Shown: positions 29,182 through 41,157, numbered from the stretch's first letter. The stretch is 64,000 bases of DNA from Pseudomonas sp. RSB 5.4 (GCF_037126175.1 NZ_CP146986.1:4774501-4838500); one strand, 5' to 3'. The notes: generated by a model not told the origin, from the letters alone. Made by a program: numbers and translations.

Positions 29182-29263
29182 TGTTGTTCCTCCTGTAGGG
29201 TGCGTGCAGCATGCCTCGGGTTCGGCGTTCGCTCTGTCAGGCAGGCGACAATTGGGAGTGTTC

Positions 29264-29941
29264 ATGGATAAGCGTTCACGGCTGCTGACCGGGCAATGGT
29301 TCAGTCATCTGCCGGCATCCTTTCAGGATAGTCTGCTGGCGGCGGCTCGGGAGCGGCGGCTGACGGCGGGGCAGCGCTTGTTCCAGCGCGGTGATCCGCC
29401 TTGCGGGTTGTACGCGGTGCTCGACGGCGCGATCCGGATCGGGGCGGTGAGTGAGCAGGGCAAGGAGGCGTTGCTGAGCCTGGTCGAGGCACCGCACTGG
29501 TTCGGCGAAATCTGCCTGTTCGATGGCCAGCCACGCACTCACGATGCTTACGCGGTCGGGCCGTGCACCCTGCTGAATATTCCGCAGGCCACGCTGCTGA
29601 AAATTCTCGATGAACAGCCGGTGTATTGGCGGCACTTGGCGTTGCTGATGAGCCACAAACTGCGCCTGACCTTTATCAATCTCGAACAGTTGAGCCTGCT
29701 GCCGGCCCCGGCTCGCCTGGCCCATCGCTTGCTGATGATCGCCGAGGGCTACGGTGAAATCGATGCGCCACGCCGGGTCCTGCAACTGCCGCAGGAACAG
29801 CTGGCGTCGATGTTGTCGCTGTCGCGCCAGACCACCAACCAGATCCTCAAGGATCTGCAGGGGCAGGGGATTATCGGGCTGGGGTATGGCGAGATCGAGA
29901 TTCTCGATGCCGAGCGATTGCGGGCGCTGGCCACACTCTAA
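29264..29941 (+). CDS. Crp/Fnr-family transcriptional regulator
   Basis: A 225-residue regulator. The cyclic-nucleotide-binding fold covers about 20-135 (FQRGDPPCGLYAVLDGAIRIG, WFGEICLFDGQPRTHDAYA). A dimer helix and a winged HTH follow at about 165-215 (LPQEQLASMLSLSRQTTNQILKDL). There is no N-terminal cysteine cluster, so it is not an oxygen-sensing Fnr. The ATG at 29264 has GGGAG six bases upstream. It is divergent from the Mpo1-like gene across 82 bases, which suggests it may control that gene. The effector is unknown. Confidence 0.88.
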   Translation: MDKRSRLLTGQWFSHLPASFQDSLLAAARERRLTAGQRLFQRGDPPCGLYAVLDGAIRIGAVSEQGKEALLSLVEAPHWFGEICLFDGQPRTHDAYAVGPCTLLNIPQATLLKILDEQPVYWRHLALLMSHKLRLTFINLEQLSLLPAPARLAHRLLMIAEGYGEIDAPRRVLQLPQEQLASMLSLSRQTTNQILKDLQGQGIIGLGYGEIEILDAERLRALATL

Positions 29942-29960
29942 AATCTCGTACCGATCCCTT

Positions 29961-30048
29961 GTAGGAGTGAGCCTGCTCGCGATAGCGGTGTGTCAGCCAA
30001 CACATCATGAACGGATACACCGTTATCGCGAGCAGGCTCACTCCTACA
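29961..30048. repeat. REP/BIME inverted pair, variant GTAGGAGTGAGCCTGCTCGC
   Basis: Arms TGTAGGAGTGAGCCTGCTCG and complement between convergent genes; same variant as 3508-3578. Confidence 0.92.
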
Positions 30049-30065
30049 GGGGAAACGTGCGTGGC

Positions 30066-30476
30066 TTACGAGCCGCGATAGGTCGAGAACCCGTAAGGGC
30101 TGAGCAGCAGCGGGATGTGGTAGTGCTGGTCAGTCTGCTTCACTTGGAAAATCACCGGAATCTCCGGGAAAAACGTCTCGCGCTTGTTCTTCTCGAAATA
30201 CTCGCCGGTCTTGAACACCACCCGGTATTCGCCTGCCTCGAAAGGCTGTTTGGCCGGGAACAGTTCGGCGATGCGCCCCTGTTCATTGGTGGTGCCCTGG
30301 GCCAGTGGCTGCCAGTTCTGGCCGACGTGTTTTTCCAGGGTCACGTTGACGCCCGGCGAGGGCAGGCCGTTTTCCAGGTTGAGCACGTGCACGCTCAGCG
30401 GGTTGCCGGCGGCCAGCGCCAGGCTGGAGAAGGCACTCAGGCCGAGTGCGGCGAAGGTCATGCGCAGGGTGGTCAT
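30066..30476 (-). CDS. hiuH: Exported 5-hydroxyisourate hydrolase, transthyretin-like
   Basis: A 136-residue protein with a signal peptide cleaved near ALAAGNPLS (residue 22). Catalytic motifs of HIU hydrolase are present: LSVHVLNLENGLPSPGV (catalytic His), a central Arg-containing segment, HYHIPLLLSPYGFSTYRGS at the end, and the signature C-terminus YRGS. It hydrolyses 5-hydroxyisourate to OHCU. The periplasmic location, like E. coli HiuH, means it is not simply part of cytosolic uricolysis. It lies 11 bases after the HbpS-like gene in the same operon. Confidence 0.92.
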   Translation of the reverse strand: MTTLRMTFAALGLSAFSSLALAAGNPLSVHVLNLENGLPSPGVNVTLEKHVGQNWQPLAQGTTNEQGRIAELFPAKQPFEAGEYRVVFKTGEYFEKNKRETFFPEIPVIFQVKQTDQHYHIPLLLSPYGFSTYRGS

Positions 30477-30487
30477 GGTCAGTCTCC

Positions 30488-30973
30488 TTATTGGGAACGG
30501 GTCAGGGTAAGGCCGGCCTTTTCGGCGGCCTTGATGGCACAGCTTTCGTCTTGCTCGCCGCCGCCGGAGCCGGCCACGCCCATGGCGCCGACCAGTTCAT
30601 CAGCGGCGAATAACGGGATCCCGCCGCCGAGCAACAGCAGCTCATCGAGGGTGTTGAGGTTGGCGGTCTCCGGATTGCTGCGGGCGCGCTCGGCGAACAG
30701 CCGGGTCGGGGTTTTCGTCGACAGCGCGGTGTAGGCCTTGCGCTGGCTGGCAGCGGTGTTGTGCGGGCCGATGCCGTCGCCGCGCAGGGTCACCAGCAAG
30801 TTGCCGCCACGGTCGAGCACCGATACCGTGGCTGTGCAATTGCTCAACGCGGTGTCGGCCAGCAGGCGTGCGGTTTTCAGATCGAGGTCAGCGTGGCGTG
30901 GCAGTCCAGGGGCGGCGAAAACACTGACGCTGAGGCCGAGGGCGAGGCTCGCTGCAAGGTATTTGACGGTCAT
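30488..30973 (-). CDS. Exported GlcG/HbpS-family protein
   Basis: A 161-residue protein with a signal peptide cleaved near VFAAPGLP (residue 21), then a DUF336 domain. Typical motifs are ATVSVLDRGGNLLVTLRGDG, the Gly-rich GGGIPLFAADELVGAMGVAGSGG, and the terminal DESCAIKAAEKAG. Members bind haem or small molecules and often accompany redox stress genes. First gene of a two-gene operon with hiuH. The upstream region is shared with a divergent two-component system and carries an HprR/CusR-type box. Confidence 0.87.
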   Translation of the reverse strand: MTVKYLAASLALGLSVSVFAAPGLPRHADLDLKTARLLADTALSNCTATVSVLDRGGNLLVTLRGDGIGPHNTAASQRKAYTALSTKTPTRLFAERARSNPETANLNTLDELLLLGGGIPLFAADELVGAMGVAGSGGGEQDESCAIKAAEKAGLTLTRSQ

Positions 30974-31038
30974 GGACAGGCTCCAAAAACGAAGGACATC
31001 ACCTTAGCCGCCGCTCTTCGTCAGGACTCCGTCAGTCG

Positions 31039-31056
31039 GATTACAAGTTTGTAATG
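31039..31056. promoter_or_regulatory. HprR/CusR-type operator
   Basis: GATTACAAGTTTGTAATG: a perfect seven-base inverted repeat ATTACAA / TTGTAAT with a two-base spacer. The known E. coli HprR/CusR box is CATTACAAAATTGTAATG, with the same arms and spacer length. It lies between the divergent GlcG/hiuH operon (start 30973) and the response regulator (start 31110), 53 bases before the latter. Confidence 0.85.
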
Positions 31057-31109
31057 GGCAATCGAGCCGAAGGCGCCTAGCCTGTGCGCCTGATCAATCG
31101 AGGTGTGCC

Positions 31110-31790
31110 ATGCGTTTGCTGGTCGTAGAAGATGAAGCCAAAACCGCGAATTTCCTGGCCAAGGGCCTGGGCGAGTCGGGTTTTGCCGTGGACGTGGCGC
31201 TCAATGGTCTCGATGGGCGCTATTTCATCGAGCAGCAGGAATATGACCTGATCATCCTCGACGTGATGCTGCCGGGCCTCAATGGCTGGCAGCTGCTGCA
31301 ACTGATCCGCCAGCGCGGCGCCACCCCGGTGTTGTTCCTGACCGCCAAGGACGCCATCGAAGACCGCGTGCGCGGCCTCGAATTGGGCGCCGATGATTAC
31401 CTGCTCAAACCCTTCGCCTTCGCCGAACTGCTCGCGCGGGTGCGCACGTTGCTGCGGCGCGGGCCGCTGCGCGAGGCCGAGTCCTACAGCATCGCCGACC
31501 TGGAAATCGACGTGCTACGGCGTCGGGTCAGTCGCGGCGGTCAGCGCATTGCCCTGACCAACAAGGAATTTGCCTTGCTGCAATTGCTCGCGAGCCGTCA
31601 GGGCGAAGTGCTGTCGCGCACGCTGATCGCCTCGCAGGTGTGGAACCTGAATTTCGACAGCGACACCAACATGGTCGAAGTGGCGGTGCGGCGTTTGCGA
31701 GCCAAGGTCGATGACCCGTACATGCCGAAACTGATCCATACCGTGCGCGGCGTTGGCTATCAACTGGAAGCGCCGGACGATGCGCTCTAA
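31110..31790 (+). CDS. OmpR-family response regulator, HprR/CusR-like
   Basis: A 226-residue regulator. The receiver domain has Glu7/Asp8, phospho-acceptor Asp51 ([10 protein letters not shown]), Thr in LFLTAKD and Lys in DYLLKPFAF. The OmpR winged HTH covers about 130-222 ([38 protein letters not shown]). It belongs to the heavy-metal/oxidative group (CopR, CusR, IrlR, HprR). The adjacent palindrome and the divergent hiuH gene favour an HprR-like role; no copper-export genes are present. Confidence 0.92.
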   Translation: MRLLVVEDEAKTANFLAKGLGESGFAVDVALNGLDGRYFIEQQEYDLIILDVMLPGLNGWQLLQLIRQRGATPVLFLTAKDAIEDRVRGLELGADDYLLKPFAFAELLARVRTLLRRGPLREAESYSIADLEIDVLRRRVSRGGQRIALTNKEFALLQLLASRQGEVLSRTLIASQVWNLNFDSDTNMVEVAVRRLRAKVDDPYMPKLIHTVRGVGYQLEAPDDAL

Positions 31791-33165
31791 GTCGATCGCC
31801 TGGCGCCTGGCGCTGGCGTTCGCGATTGTTTGCGCGTTGGTGTTGAGCGTGATTGGCGTGTTTCTCTACCGCTCGCTGGCCTCGGAAATCGCCTACCGCG
31901 ACGACCTCGCGTTGCTCGGTCGACTGGAGCAGGTGCGCGCCTTGCTCGCCGACAGCGACAGCCTCGGTGCCTTGCAGGCGCGGCCACGGCTGTACCAAAA
32001 CATGCTCGGTAACCTCGACAGCCTGTTGCTGGTGCGGCGGGCCGATGGCTCGAACGTGATCGCGATCAACCCGCGCCAGCGCGAGCTGCCGCCATTGAGC
32101 GCAATCGCGCGCGAGCAAACGCCGCAGCGTCGCGATGTGCTGACCTGGCAAGCGCCGGACGGCGCCGAGCTGGCGCTGTTGTCCGGTGACGCCCAAGGGC
32201 CGAACGGCGAACCGCTGACGGTGATCGCCGGCAAGGTGCTCACTGAACGTGAACAGATGCTCGCCAGTTATCGCTTGCGCTTGTATCTGGCCGTCGGGCT
32301 GGGCGCGTTGCTGGCGTTCGCGCTGGGCCTGGTGCTGCTGCGCCGTGGTCTGCAACCGTTGCGCCAGTTGAGCGCGGCGGTGCGCGGCATTGATCTGCGC
32401 AGCCTCGACCAGCGTCTGCCCGCCAGCGGCACCCCCGCCGAACTGCTCGAACCGGTGCAGGCGCTCAACGGCATGCTCGCGCGACTGGACGACAGCGTGC
32501 AGCGGCTGTCGCAGTTTTCCGCCGATCTGGCCCACGAGATCCGCACCCCGTTGCACACCTTGCTCGCCAGCAACGGCCAGGCGCTGAACCACCCGCGCAG
32601 CACGGCGGAGTATCAGGAGCTGCTGGCCTCGAACATGGAAGAGTTCGAACGCCTCAAGCGCATGGCCGAGAACCTGATGTTCCTTGCTCGCGCCGAACAG
32701 GCAGAGCGCGCGCTCGACTTGCAAACGCTGGATCTGCACAGCGTCGGCAGCGAGCTGTGCGATTACTTCGAAGCCCTGGCCGATGATCGCCAGTTGCACC
32801 TGGAAAACCAGCTGCACGGCGAACTGTTGGCCGACCAGCAACTGCTGCAGCGCGCCCTCGGTAATCTGCTGGCCAACGCGGTGCGTCACGCCGATGAAGG
32901 CACGCTGATCAGCCTGCGCCGCCGCGATGAGCCGGGCGTGTGCTGGTTGCAGGTACACAACCACGGTCCGGTGATCGCGCCAGAACATCTGGGCAAACTG
33001 TTCGACCGCTTCTATCGCGTCGACCCTTCACGGGCGCAGCCTGGGGACTCGGGTGGGCTGGGGCTGGCGATTGTGCAATCGATCATGCAATTGCATGGCG
33101 GGCGGGTGCGGGTGAGCAGTGATGTCACTGGGACTGTGTTTGAGCTGGGTTTTGAGGTGATCTGA
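31780..33165 (+). CDS. Heavy-metal/redox-type sensor histidine kinase, HprS/CusS-like
   Basis: A 461-residue kinase: membrane helices at about 8-30 and 168-188 flank a periplasmic domain of about 135 residues; then HAMP, the dimerisation domain with phospho-acceptor His252 ([17 protein letters not shown]), and the ATPase domain with [10 protein letters not shown] (N box), FDRFYRVD (F box) and [11 protein letters not shown] (G box). The start overlaps the regulator stop by 11 bases. Regulator-kinase order and class match HprRS/CusRS. The signal is not deducible from sequence; H2O2/HOCl or copper are candidates. Confidence 0.93.
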   Translation: MRSKSIAWRLALAFAIVCALVLSVIGVFLYRSLASEIAYRDDLALLGRLEQVRALLADSDSLGALQARPRLYQNMLGNLDSLLLVRRADGSNVIAINPRQRELPPLSAIAREQTPQRRDVLTWQAPDGAELALLSGDAQGPNGEPLTVIAGKVLTEREQMLASYRLRLYLAVGLGALLAFALGLVLLRRGLQPLRQLSAAVRGIDLRSLDQRLPASGTPAELLEPVQALNGMLARLDDSVQRLSQFSADLAHEIRTPLHTLLASNGQALNHPRSTAEYQELLASNMEEFERLKRMAENLMFLARAEQAERALDLQTLDLHSVGSELCDYFEALADDRQLHLENQLHGELLADQQLLQRALGNLLANAVRHADEGTLISLRRRDEPGVCWLQVHNHGPVIAPEHLGKLFDRFYRVDPSRAQPGDSGGLGLAIVQSIMQLHGGRVRVSSDVTGTVFELGFEVI

Positions 33166-33168
33166 CTG

Positions 33169-33267
33169 GCGCCTTCGCGGGCAAGCCCGCTCCCACCGGT
33201 TTATCGGGTGTACATGAGTTTTGGGTACGACACGGACACTGTGGGAGCGGGCTTGCCCGCGAAGAGG
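33169..33267. repeat. REP/BIME inverted pair, GCGGGCAAGCCCGC variant
   Basis: Arms GCCTTCGCGGGCAAGCCCGC and complement with a 50-base loop between convergent genes. Confidence 0.92.
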
Positions 33268-33297
33268 CCATTAGGTTCAGCGCAAATTCCGGATTAG

Positions 33298-34302
33298 TCA
33301 GCGCAGCTGATCGCGAAACTGCCCCGGCGTCATCCCGGTCCAGCGCTTGAACGCGCGGCTGAAGCTGCTGGTGTCGGCAAACCCCAGCAGGTAGCTGACT
33401 TCACTCAACGAACACTGTGGATCGCGCAGGTGCAGCAGCGCGAGGTTTTCGCGGCTCTCGTTGAGCAGCGTGTCGAAGCGACAGCCTTCATCCGCCAAGT
33501 GCCGTTGCAGGCTGCGCAGGCTCAGGTGCAAGGCTTGAGCAATGCGTTCGGCGCTGGGTTCGCCTTCGGGCAGTTGTTCCTCGATGGCATCGCGCACCTT
33601 ACGCTCCCAGGTCAGCGGTTTGAGCTGGGCCAGGGTGCGCTTGAGCACCGCTTCGTTGTGTTCGGCCAATTCCGGGTTGGCGTCGTCGAGGTGGCTGTCG
33701 AAGTCGGCGAGGGCGAACTCCAGGCGATCTTCGGCGCAGGAGAAATGCACCGGGGCGCGGAACACCTTGTGCCACTGATGTGCATCGGACGGTTCCGGGC
33801 GGCGCAGGTACACCGCCAGCGGCGCGTAATCGCGACCCAGGCGATTGCGGCAGGTGCGCACGTAGATCGCGGCAAACGCGTCGATGGCTTCGAAGGCCGG
33901 CGCCGGATTGCCTGACGGAATTTTCAGACGGAACAGGTAACGGTCATCGCTGCGGCTCAGTTCCAGTTCCAGCGCATCGCTGACCACCGGGTGATAACGC
34001 ACGATGCGCTCGAATACCTCACGCAGGCTGCCGCTGGCCACCAGCGCGTAACCGAGCGCGTGGAACGTGGTCGGGCTGACGAAGCGCGACACTCGCAGGC
34101 CGATCGCCGGATCCCCGCTGAACTGCACCGCCAGTTGCCACAGGCGCGTGGTGCCGGACAACGGATAACGCGCGTTCGGGTCGTCCATCAACTGCGGGTC
34201 GAGCCCGGCCTGCTGGCACAGGCCGAGACTGTCCAGCCCCAGCGCATCGAGTTGCTTGCGCAAGGCACGGGTCCAGCTGGCGAGAGAAGTCGGTTCCTTC
34301 AT
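33298..34302 (-). CDS. AraC-family regulator with Arabinose_bd-type (OruR-like) N-terminal domain
   Basis: A 334-residue regulator. The N-terminal ligand domain (about 20-205) contains LGYALVASGSLREVFERIVRYH, typical of the Arabinose_bd/OruR group. The C-terminal double HTH (about 235-330) has AERIAQALHLSLRSLQRHL and the AraC signature SEVSYLLGFADTSSFSRAFK followed by GMTPGQFR. It is divergent from the desaturase at 34403, the usual arrangement for a dedicated regulator. The effector, perhaps a lipid, is not known. Confidence 0.92.
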   Translation of the reverse strand: MKEPTSLASWTRALRKQLDALGLDSLGLCQQAGLDPQLMDDPNARYPLSGTTRLWQLAVQFSGDPAIGLRVSRFVSPTTFHALGYALVASGSLREVFERIVRYHPVVSDALELELSRSDDRYLFRLKIPSGNPAPAFEAIDAFAAIYVRTCRNRLGRDYAPLAVYLRRPEPSDAHQWHKVFRAPVHFSCAEDRLEFALADFDSHLDDANPELAEHNEAVLKRTLAQLKPLTWERKVRDAIEEQLPEGEPSAERIAQALHLSLRSLQRHLADEGCRFDTLLNESRENLALLHLRDPQCSLSEVSYLLGFADTSSFSRAFKRWTGMTPGQFRDQLR

Positions 34303-34402
34303 GCTGATTGGCGCTTCCGGTCAACAGGTTGGCGTTCACGGCTATCATCAATGGAGCTTTCGCAAGGCAGGATGCGAACATCAATAAACAGAGGATGGAA
34401 GC

Positions 34403-35476
34403 ATGGACCGTACTTCTGCAAGTCCCCAGCGACACAATGCCGCCCAGCGATCAGCACATATTCGCGAAGTGGTGCTGGCCAAGGGCGTCGAACTGCGTGA
34501 GCGCTACCCGATTCTGCAGCATCAGGACGCCCTCGGCGCCGGCATTCTGGCCTTCGCCCTGGCCGGGATGGTCGGTTCGGCAGCGCTGTACATCACCGGT
34601 CATATGGCGTGGTGGGTGTGCCTGCTGCTGAATGCGTTTTTCGCCTCCTTGACCCATGAGCTGGAACACGACCTGATCCACAGCATGTATTTCCGCAAAC
34701 AACGGGTGCCGCACAACCTGATGATGGGCCTGGTGTGGCTGGCGCGGCCGAGCACGATCAACCCGTGGATCCGCCGCCACCTGCACCTCAATCACCACAA
34801 GGTCTCCGGCACCGAAACCGACATGGAGGAGCGGGCGATCACCAACGGCGAGCCATGGGGTTTTGCGCGCTTGCTGATGGTCGGCGATAACGTGATGTCG
34901 GCGTTCATCCGCATGCTGCGGGCCAAGACCTGGGCGCACAAATTCAGCATCATCAAGCGCAGCCTGAAGGTCTACGCGCCGCTGGCGCTGGTGCATTGGG
35001 GCGCGTGGTACGTGTTCCTCGGTTTTCATGCGGCGAATGGCATCGCCTACCTGATGGGTTCACCGATTGAATGGTCGGCAACCACGCTGTCGGTGATGCA
35101 GGTGATCGACATCGCGGCAGTGGTGATCATCGGCCCCAACGTGCTGCGCACCTTTTGCCTGCACTTCATCAGCTCGAACATGCATTACTACGGCGACATC
35201 GAGGCGGGCAATGTGCTGCAGCAATGCCAGGTGTTGAACCCGTGGTGGTTGTGGCCGTTGCAGGCGTTCTGCTTCAACTTTGGCAGCAGCCACGGGATTC
35301 ACCATTTTGTGGTGAAAGAACCGTTTTACATCCGGCAGATGACCGTGCCGGTGGCGCACAAGGTGATGCGTGAGATGGGCGTTCGGTTCAATGATTTCGG
35401 CACGTTTGGGCGGGCGAACCGGTTTGTTCGTCGGGATGAAGTGGTAGCGGAGGAGGCGCGTACGGCTCAGGCTTGA
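34403..35476 (+). CDS. Membrane fatty acid desaturase / hydroxylase-family protein
   Basis: A 357-residue integral-membrane di-iron protein. His boxes are HELEHDLIH (about 87-95), HLHLNHH (about 128-134) and HGIHHF near residue 300; further His residues lie in HFISSNMHYYGD. About four membrane helices. It differs from DesA at 20831 in having a more HxxxH-rich first box and no coiled C-terminal extension, so it is a separate subfamily. The substrate is unknown. The ATG follows GAGGATGGAAGC. The divergent AraC gene probably controls it. Confidence 0.85.
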   Translation: MDRTSASPQRHNAAQRSAHIREVVLAKGVELRERYPILQHQDALGAGILAFALAGMVGSAALYITGHMAWWVCLLLNAFFASLTHELEHDLIHSMYFRKQRVPHNLMMGLVWLARPSTINPWIRRHLHLNHHKVSGTETDMEERAITNGEPWGFARLLMVGDNVMSAFIRMLRAKTWAHKFSIIKRSLKVYAPLALVHWGAWYVFLGFHAANGIAYLMGSPIEWSATTLSVMQVIDIAAVVIIGPNVLRTFCLHFISSNMHYYGDIEAGNVLQQCQVLNPWWLWPLQAFCFNFGSSHGIHHFVVKEPFYIRQMTVPVAHKVMREMGVRFNDFGTFGRANRFVRRDEVVAEEARTAQA

Positions 35477-35490
35477 TGGTGAATTTGCGG

Positions 35491-35563
35491 GCCTCTTCGC
35501 GAGCAAGCCCGCTCCCACAGGGGAACGCATTCCAACTGTGGGAGCGGGCTTGCTCGCGAAGGC
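35491..35563. repeat. REP/BIME inverted pair
   Basis: Arms CCTCTTCGCGAGCAAGCCCG and GGGAGCGGGCTTGCTCGCGA between the convergent desaturase and arylsulfatase genes. Confidence 0.93.
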
Positions 35564-35579
35564 ACCGGATCAGGCAACC

Positions 35580-38015
<2,436 letters not shown>

Positions 38016-38019
<4 letters not shown>

Positions 38020-39614
38020 GCGTGTCTCCAGCGAGTGGCGCGAATTTCCAGGCGTTGGCCGATGAGGTTGAGCAGGGCGCCGGTCAGGCCGACCAGCAGC
38101 ATCCCGGCCATGATCAGATCCATGCGCAGCAGTTGTTGAGCGCCGATCATCTGGCTGCCGATGCCGCCGTTGGATGGCATGAAATATTCGGCGCCGATGG
38201 TGCCGAGCCAGGCGTAGATCAGGCTCAGGCGCAGCCCTGCGAAAATCCCCGGCGCCGCACCCGGCAGCACCAGTCGGCGCAGGCGCTGACCGAGGCTCAA
38301 ACGCAACACCTGCGCGGCCTCGTTGAGTTGTGGCGAGAGGTTGGCGACGCTGCGCTGGGTGGCGATGAACAGCGGGAAAAACGCGGCGAGGGCGACGAAC
38401 ACCCACTTCGACAATTCACCCAAGCCGAACCACGCGGTGAGCAGCGGCACCCAGGCAAAAATCGCGATCTGGCGGATGGCGGCGAGGGTCGGGCCGAGCA
38501 GCCGTTCGCTGGTACGTGAAAGCCCCAACAGCAAGCCGAGGGCGAAACCAAGTCCGCCGCCGAGCAGCAACCCGCCAAGGGTACGACCGAGGCTCAAGGC
38601 CATGCCGCTGATCAGCGTGCCGTCGAGCAGACCGTTCCTGGTCGTGTCCAGCACCGCCAGCGGGCTGACCAGGATGTTCGCATCGACCCACTGCTGATCG
38701 CTCGCCACTTGCCAGACGCCAATCAGGCCCAGTGGCAACAGCCACGGTTGCAGCCGCTGCCAGCCTTCATAGCGCGGGCCACGGCGGATTTCCGCAGTCG
38801 CCGGGTGCGGCCAGTGCACCAGTTTGCGGTCGAGAAAACCGATGCCGCGATCCATCGCTACACCGAGCACACCGATGACCACGATGCACACGAACACGAT
38901 GTCGAGCATGAACAGTTGCCGTGCCCAGACCATCAGGTAGCCGATACCTTCGCTGGATGCCAATAGCTCCACCGCCAGCAATGAAGTCCAGCCAGCAGCC
39001 AGGGCCAGACGCACGCCGGCCATGAACGCCGGCAGTGCAGCGGGCAGCACCAGGCGCCGGATCAGCAGGTAAGACGGCAGGCGTAATACGGCCGCGGCTT
39101 CGCGTAGTTTCGGTTGCGCATCACGAACGCCGACCAAGGTGTGCAGGGTCACCGGAACCACGATGGCCTTGATCAGCACCACCAGTTTCAGCACTTCGCC
39201 GATGCCGAAAAACACCATGAACAGCGGAATCCAAGCCAGCGTCGGCACTTGTGCCAGACCGGCGAACGTGGGGAAAACCAGGCGTTGGAGACGCCGGCTG
39301 AAGCCCAGAGCAGCACCCAGCACTGCGCCCGCAGAGATCCCTGCCAGCAAGCCCCAGAGCAGGCGTTGCAGGCTGATCCACAAATGACTCCACAGCTCGC
39401 CCTGGGACAGCTCGATGGCGCTGTTCCACACCAGCGATGGCGCCGGCAGGATCTGCTCGCTCATCCATTGATTGCGCGCGGCCAGCCACCACAGCGCGAA
39501 CAGGCTGATCGGCAGCAGCCATGGCAACAGACGTTGGTTGAGGCTCGGCCACGCGCGCCGACTTTTCAGTGGCGGCGCCGGCAGTGGCAGACTGAGCAGG
39601 GAATCACGGGCCAT
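38016..39614 (-). CDS. atsB: Tandem-fused sulfate-ester ABC transporter permease AtsB
   Basis: A 532-residue membrane protein made of two homologous permease units in one chain, about 25-275 and 285-530. Each has an EAA-type loop: LREAAAVLRLPSYLLIRRLVLP in the first and LNEAAQVLRLSLGQRLRRLVLP in the second. Most relatives (SsuC, TauC) are single units that dimerise; here the dimer is covalently joined. First gene of the minus-strand ats operon and divergent from the binding protein gene atsR across 407 bases. Confidence 0.93.
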
Positions 39615-40021
39615 GGGTGACCTCCGTTGTCGGGTTGCATGGCGAACCGCTTGGCTTGGTGTGAGTGGGCTTGCTCACGAAGGCGCAGTGTCAGGCGCCG
39701 GTGATGGCGAATGACGCGACCCCTTCGCGAGCAAGCCCGCTCCCACATTTGGCTAGCGGTGTATGCAAATTCGATCTATAAAAATTCAAATCAATTCTAT
39801 TGAGAGATAAGCCAGACCATTTAAGGCCTGCAGCCCGACGCGCATCCAATGCATTCGAAGAATATTTTCGATGCTGTTAATGCATACACCGCTGCAACCC
39901 GCGTCCCTGCTTGCTTAGCGTCAAAAGCTATAAAAATGTGCATTTATAGTATTTAAGCGAAGGTAATGCTTCGGCCTACTTTCGGCTCCTCAACGCCCGT
40001 CGTGATCAAGGAGCCGTACCC
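39615..40021. promoter_or_regulatory. Divergent atsB / atsR control region
   Basis: The left third is a divergent REP pair (39661-39747). The right part is AT-rich. AGCGGTGTATGCA at 39755-39767 is repeated exactly in inverted form at 39881-39893. A near-palindrome GCATTCGAAG..TTTTCGATGC lies between (39851-39874), and CTATAAA/TTTATAG (39928-39949) lies close to atsR. These are candidate operators or promoter elements; no protein-coding frame is credible. Confidence 0.6.
39661..39747. repeat. REP/BIME inverted pair, one arm diverged
   Basis: GTGAGTGGGCTTGCTCACGA on the left is a mutated arm that pairs with CCTTCGCGAGCAAGCCCGCT on the right. Confidence 0.85.
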
Positions 40022-41035
40022 ATGAACCTTCCCTTCAAACGAGTCTTCAGTCTGTTTGCCATCCCGGCACTGGCGGGCCTGCTGGCGTTTACCGCGCAGG
40101 CCGACGAGCTCAAGGAAATCAGGATCGCCGTGCCCGACCTGAGCGCTGGCACCCAGCACAGCGGCGGCGGTGTGGTGGATGTGCTGCGTGATCGGCAGAT
40201 CTTCGAAAAAGCCTTCGCCGATCAGGGCATCAAGATTCAATGGAGCTTCTTCAAGGGCGCCGGGCCGGTGATCAACGAGGCGTTTGCCAACGGTCAGGTC
40301 GATCTGGCGTATCTGGGCGACCTGGCGGCGATCATTGGCAAGTCCAACGGTCTCGACACACGTTTGCTCAGCGCCAGTGCGCGCGGGGTGAAGCAGTATC
40401 TGGGCGTCGTGCCGGGGTCGGGGATCAAGACCCTGCAGGATCTGAAAGGCAAGCGCGTGGCGATCTTCCGTGGCACCGCCACCCAGTTGTCGTTTGATGC
40501 GGCGCTGGCCAGTCAGGGCTTGAGCGAGAAGGATCTGAAGGTGATCAATCTCGACTTCAGCGGGGCCACCGCCGCGCTGGCGGCCAAGCAGATTGATGCG
40601 TCATGGGGCAGCTCAGGTCTGGCCGCTTTGCAGAGCAAGGGGCTGGCCGAATTGCCGCTCAACACCAAGGACCTGGGGGGCGCCGGTAGCGTGCAATCGG
40701 TGCTGGTGGGGGCCGGCAAGTTTGTCGACGGGCACCCGGAGGTCGTGGCGAAACTGCTCAAGGCGCAGCAGCAGGCAGTGGATTGGCTGACCCAGGACAG
40801 CAACAAGGATGCCTACGTGCAACTGGTGTCGGGGCTGGCAAGTTATCCACCGGTGATCCTGACCCAGGACCTGCAGGATCAGAAACTCAGCGAAGTGTTC
40901 CCGTCGACGCTGGACCCGGTATTCCTCGGCAAATTGCAGGACTCGGTGGATCTGGCGGCGCAGCAGAAGCTGATTCGCAAGCCGTTCAAGGTCAGCGATT
41001 GGGTGGCGCCTGAACTGGCGGCGGCCAAGCTCTGA
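40022..41035 (+). CDS. atsR: Periplasmic sulfate-ester binding protein AtsR
   Basis: A 337-residue SsuA/TauA-type solute-binding protein. The signal peptide is cleaved near FTAQADELKE (about residue 27). IRIAVPDLSAGTQHSGGGVVD and GPVINEAFANGQVDLAYLGDLAAI form the ligand-binding first lobe. There is no cysteine and no methionine after the start. Context with atsBC and atsA identifies it as the receptor for sulfate esters. The ATG follows AAGGAGCCGTACCC. Confidence 0.9.
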   Translation: MNLPFKRVFSLFAIPALAGLLAFTAQADELKEIRIAVPDLSAGTQHSGGGVVDVLRDRQIFEKAFADQGIKIQWSFFKGAGPVINEAFANGQVDLAYLGDLAAIIGKSNGLDTRLLSASARGVKQYLGVVPGSGIKTLQDLKGKRVAIFRGTATQLSFDAALASQGLSEKDLKVINLDFSGATAALAAKQIDASWGSSGLAALQSKGLAELPLNTKDLGGAGSVQSVLVGAGKFVDGHPEVVAKLLKAQQQAVDWLTQDSNKDAYVQLVSGLASYPPVILTQDLQDQKLSEVFPSTLDPVFLGKLQDSVDLAAQQKLIRKPFKVSDWVAPELAAAKL

Positions 41036-41055
41036 ATCTTCAGTGTCTGGACGGG

Positions 41056-41153
41056 CCTCTTCGCGAGCAAGCCCGCTCCCACAGTGGATCGGCGTGAATA
41101 CAAAATCTGTGTTCACCACAATCCACTGTGGGAGCGGGCTTGCTCGCGAAGGC
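41056..41153. repeat. REP/BIME inverted pair
   Basis: Arms CTTCGCGAGCAAGCCCGCTC and GTGGGAGCGGGCTTGCTCGC flank a 50-base centre that itself holds CCACTGTGGG ends. Confidence 0.93.
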
Positions 41154-41157
41154 GTCC

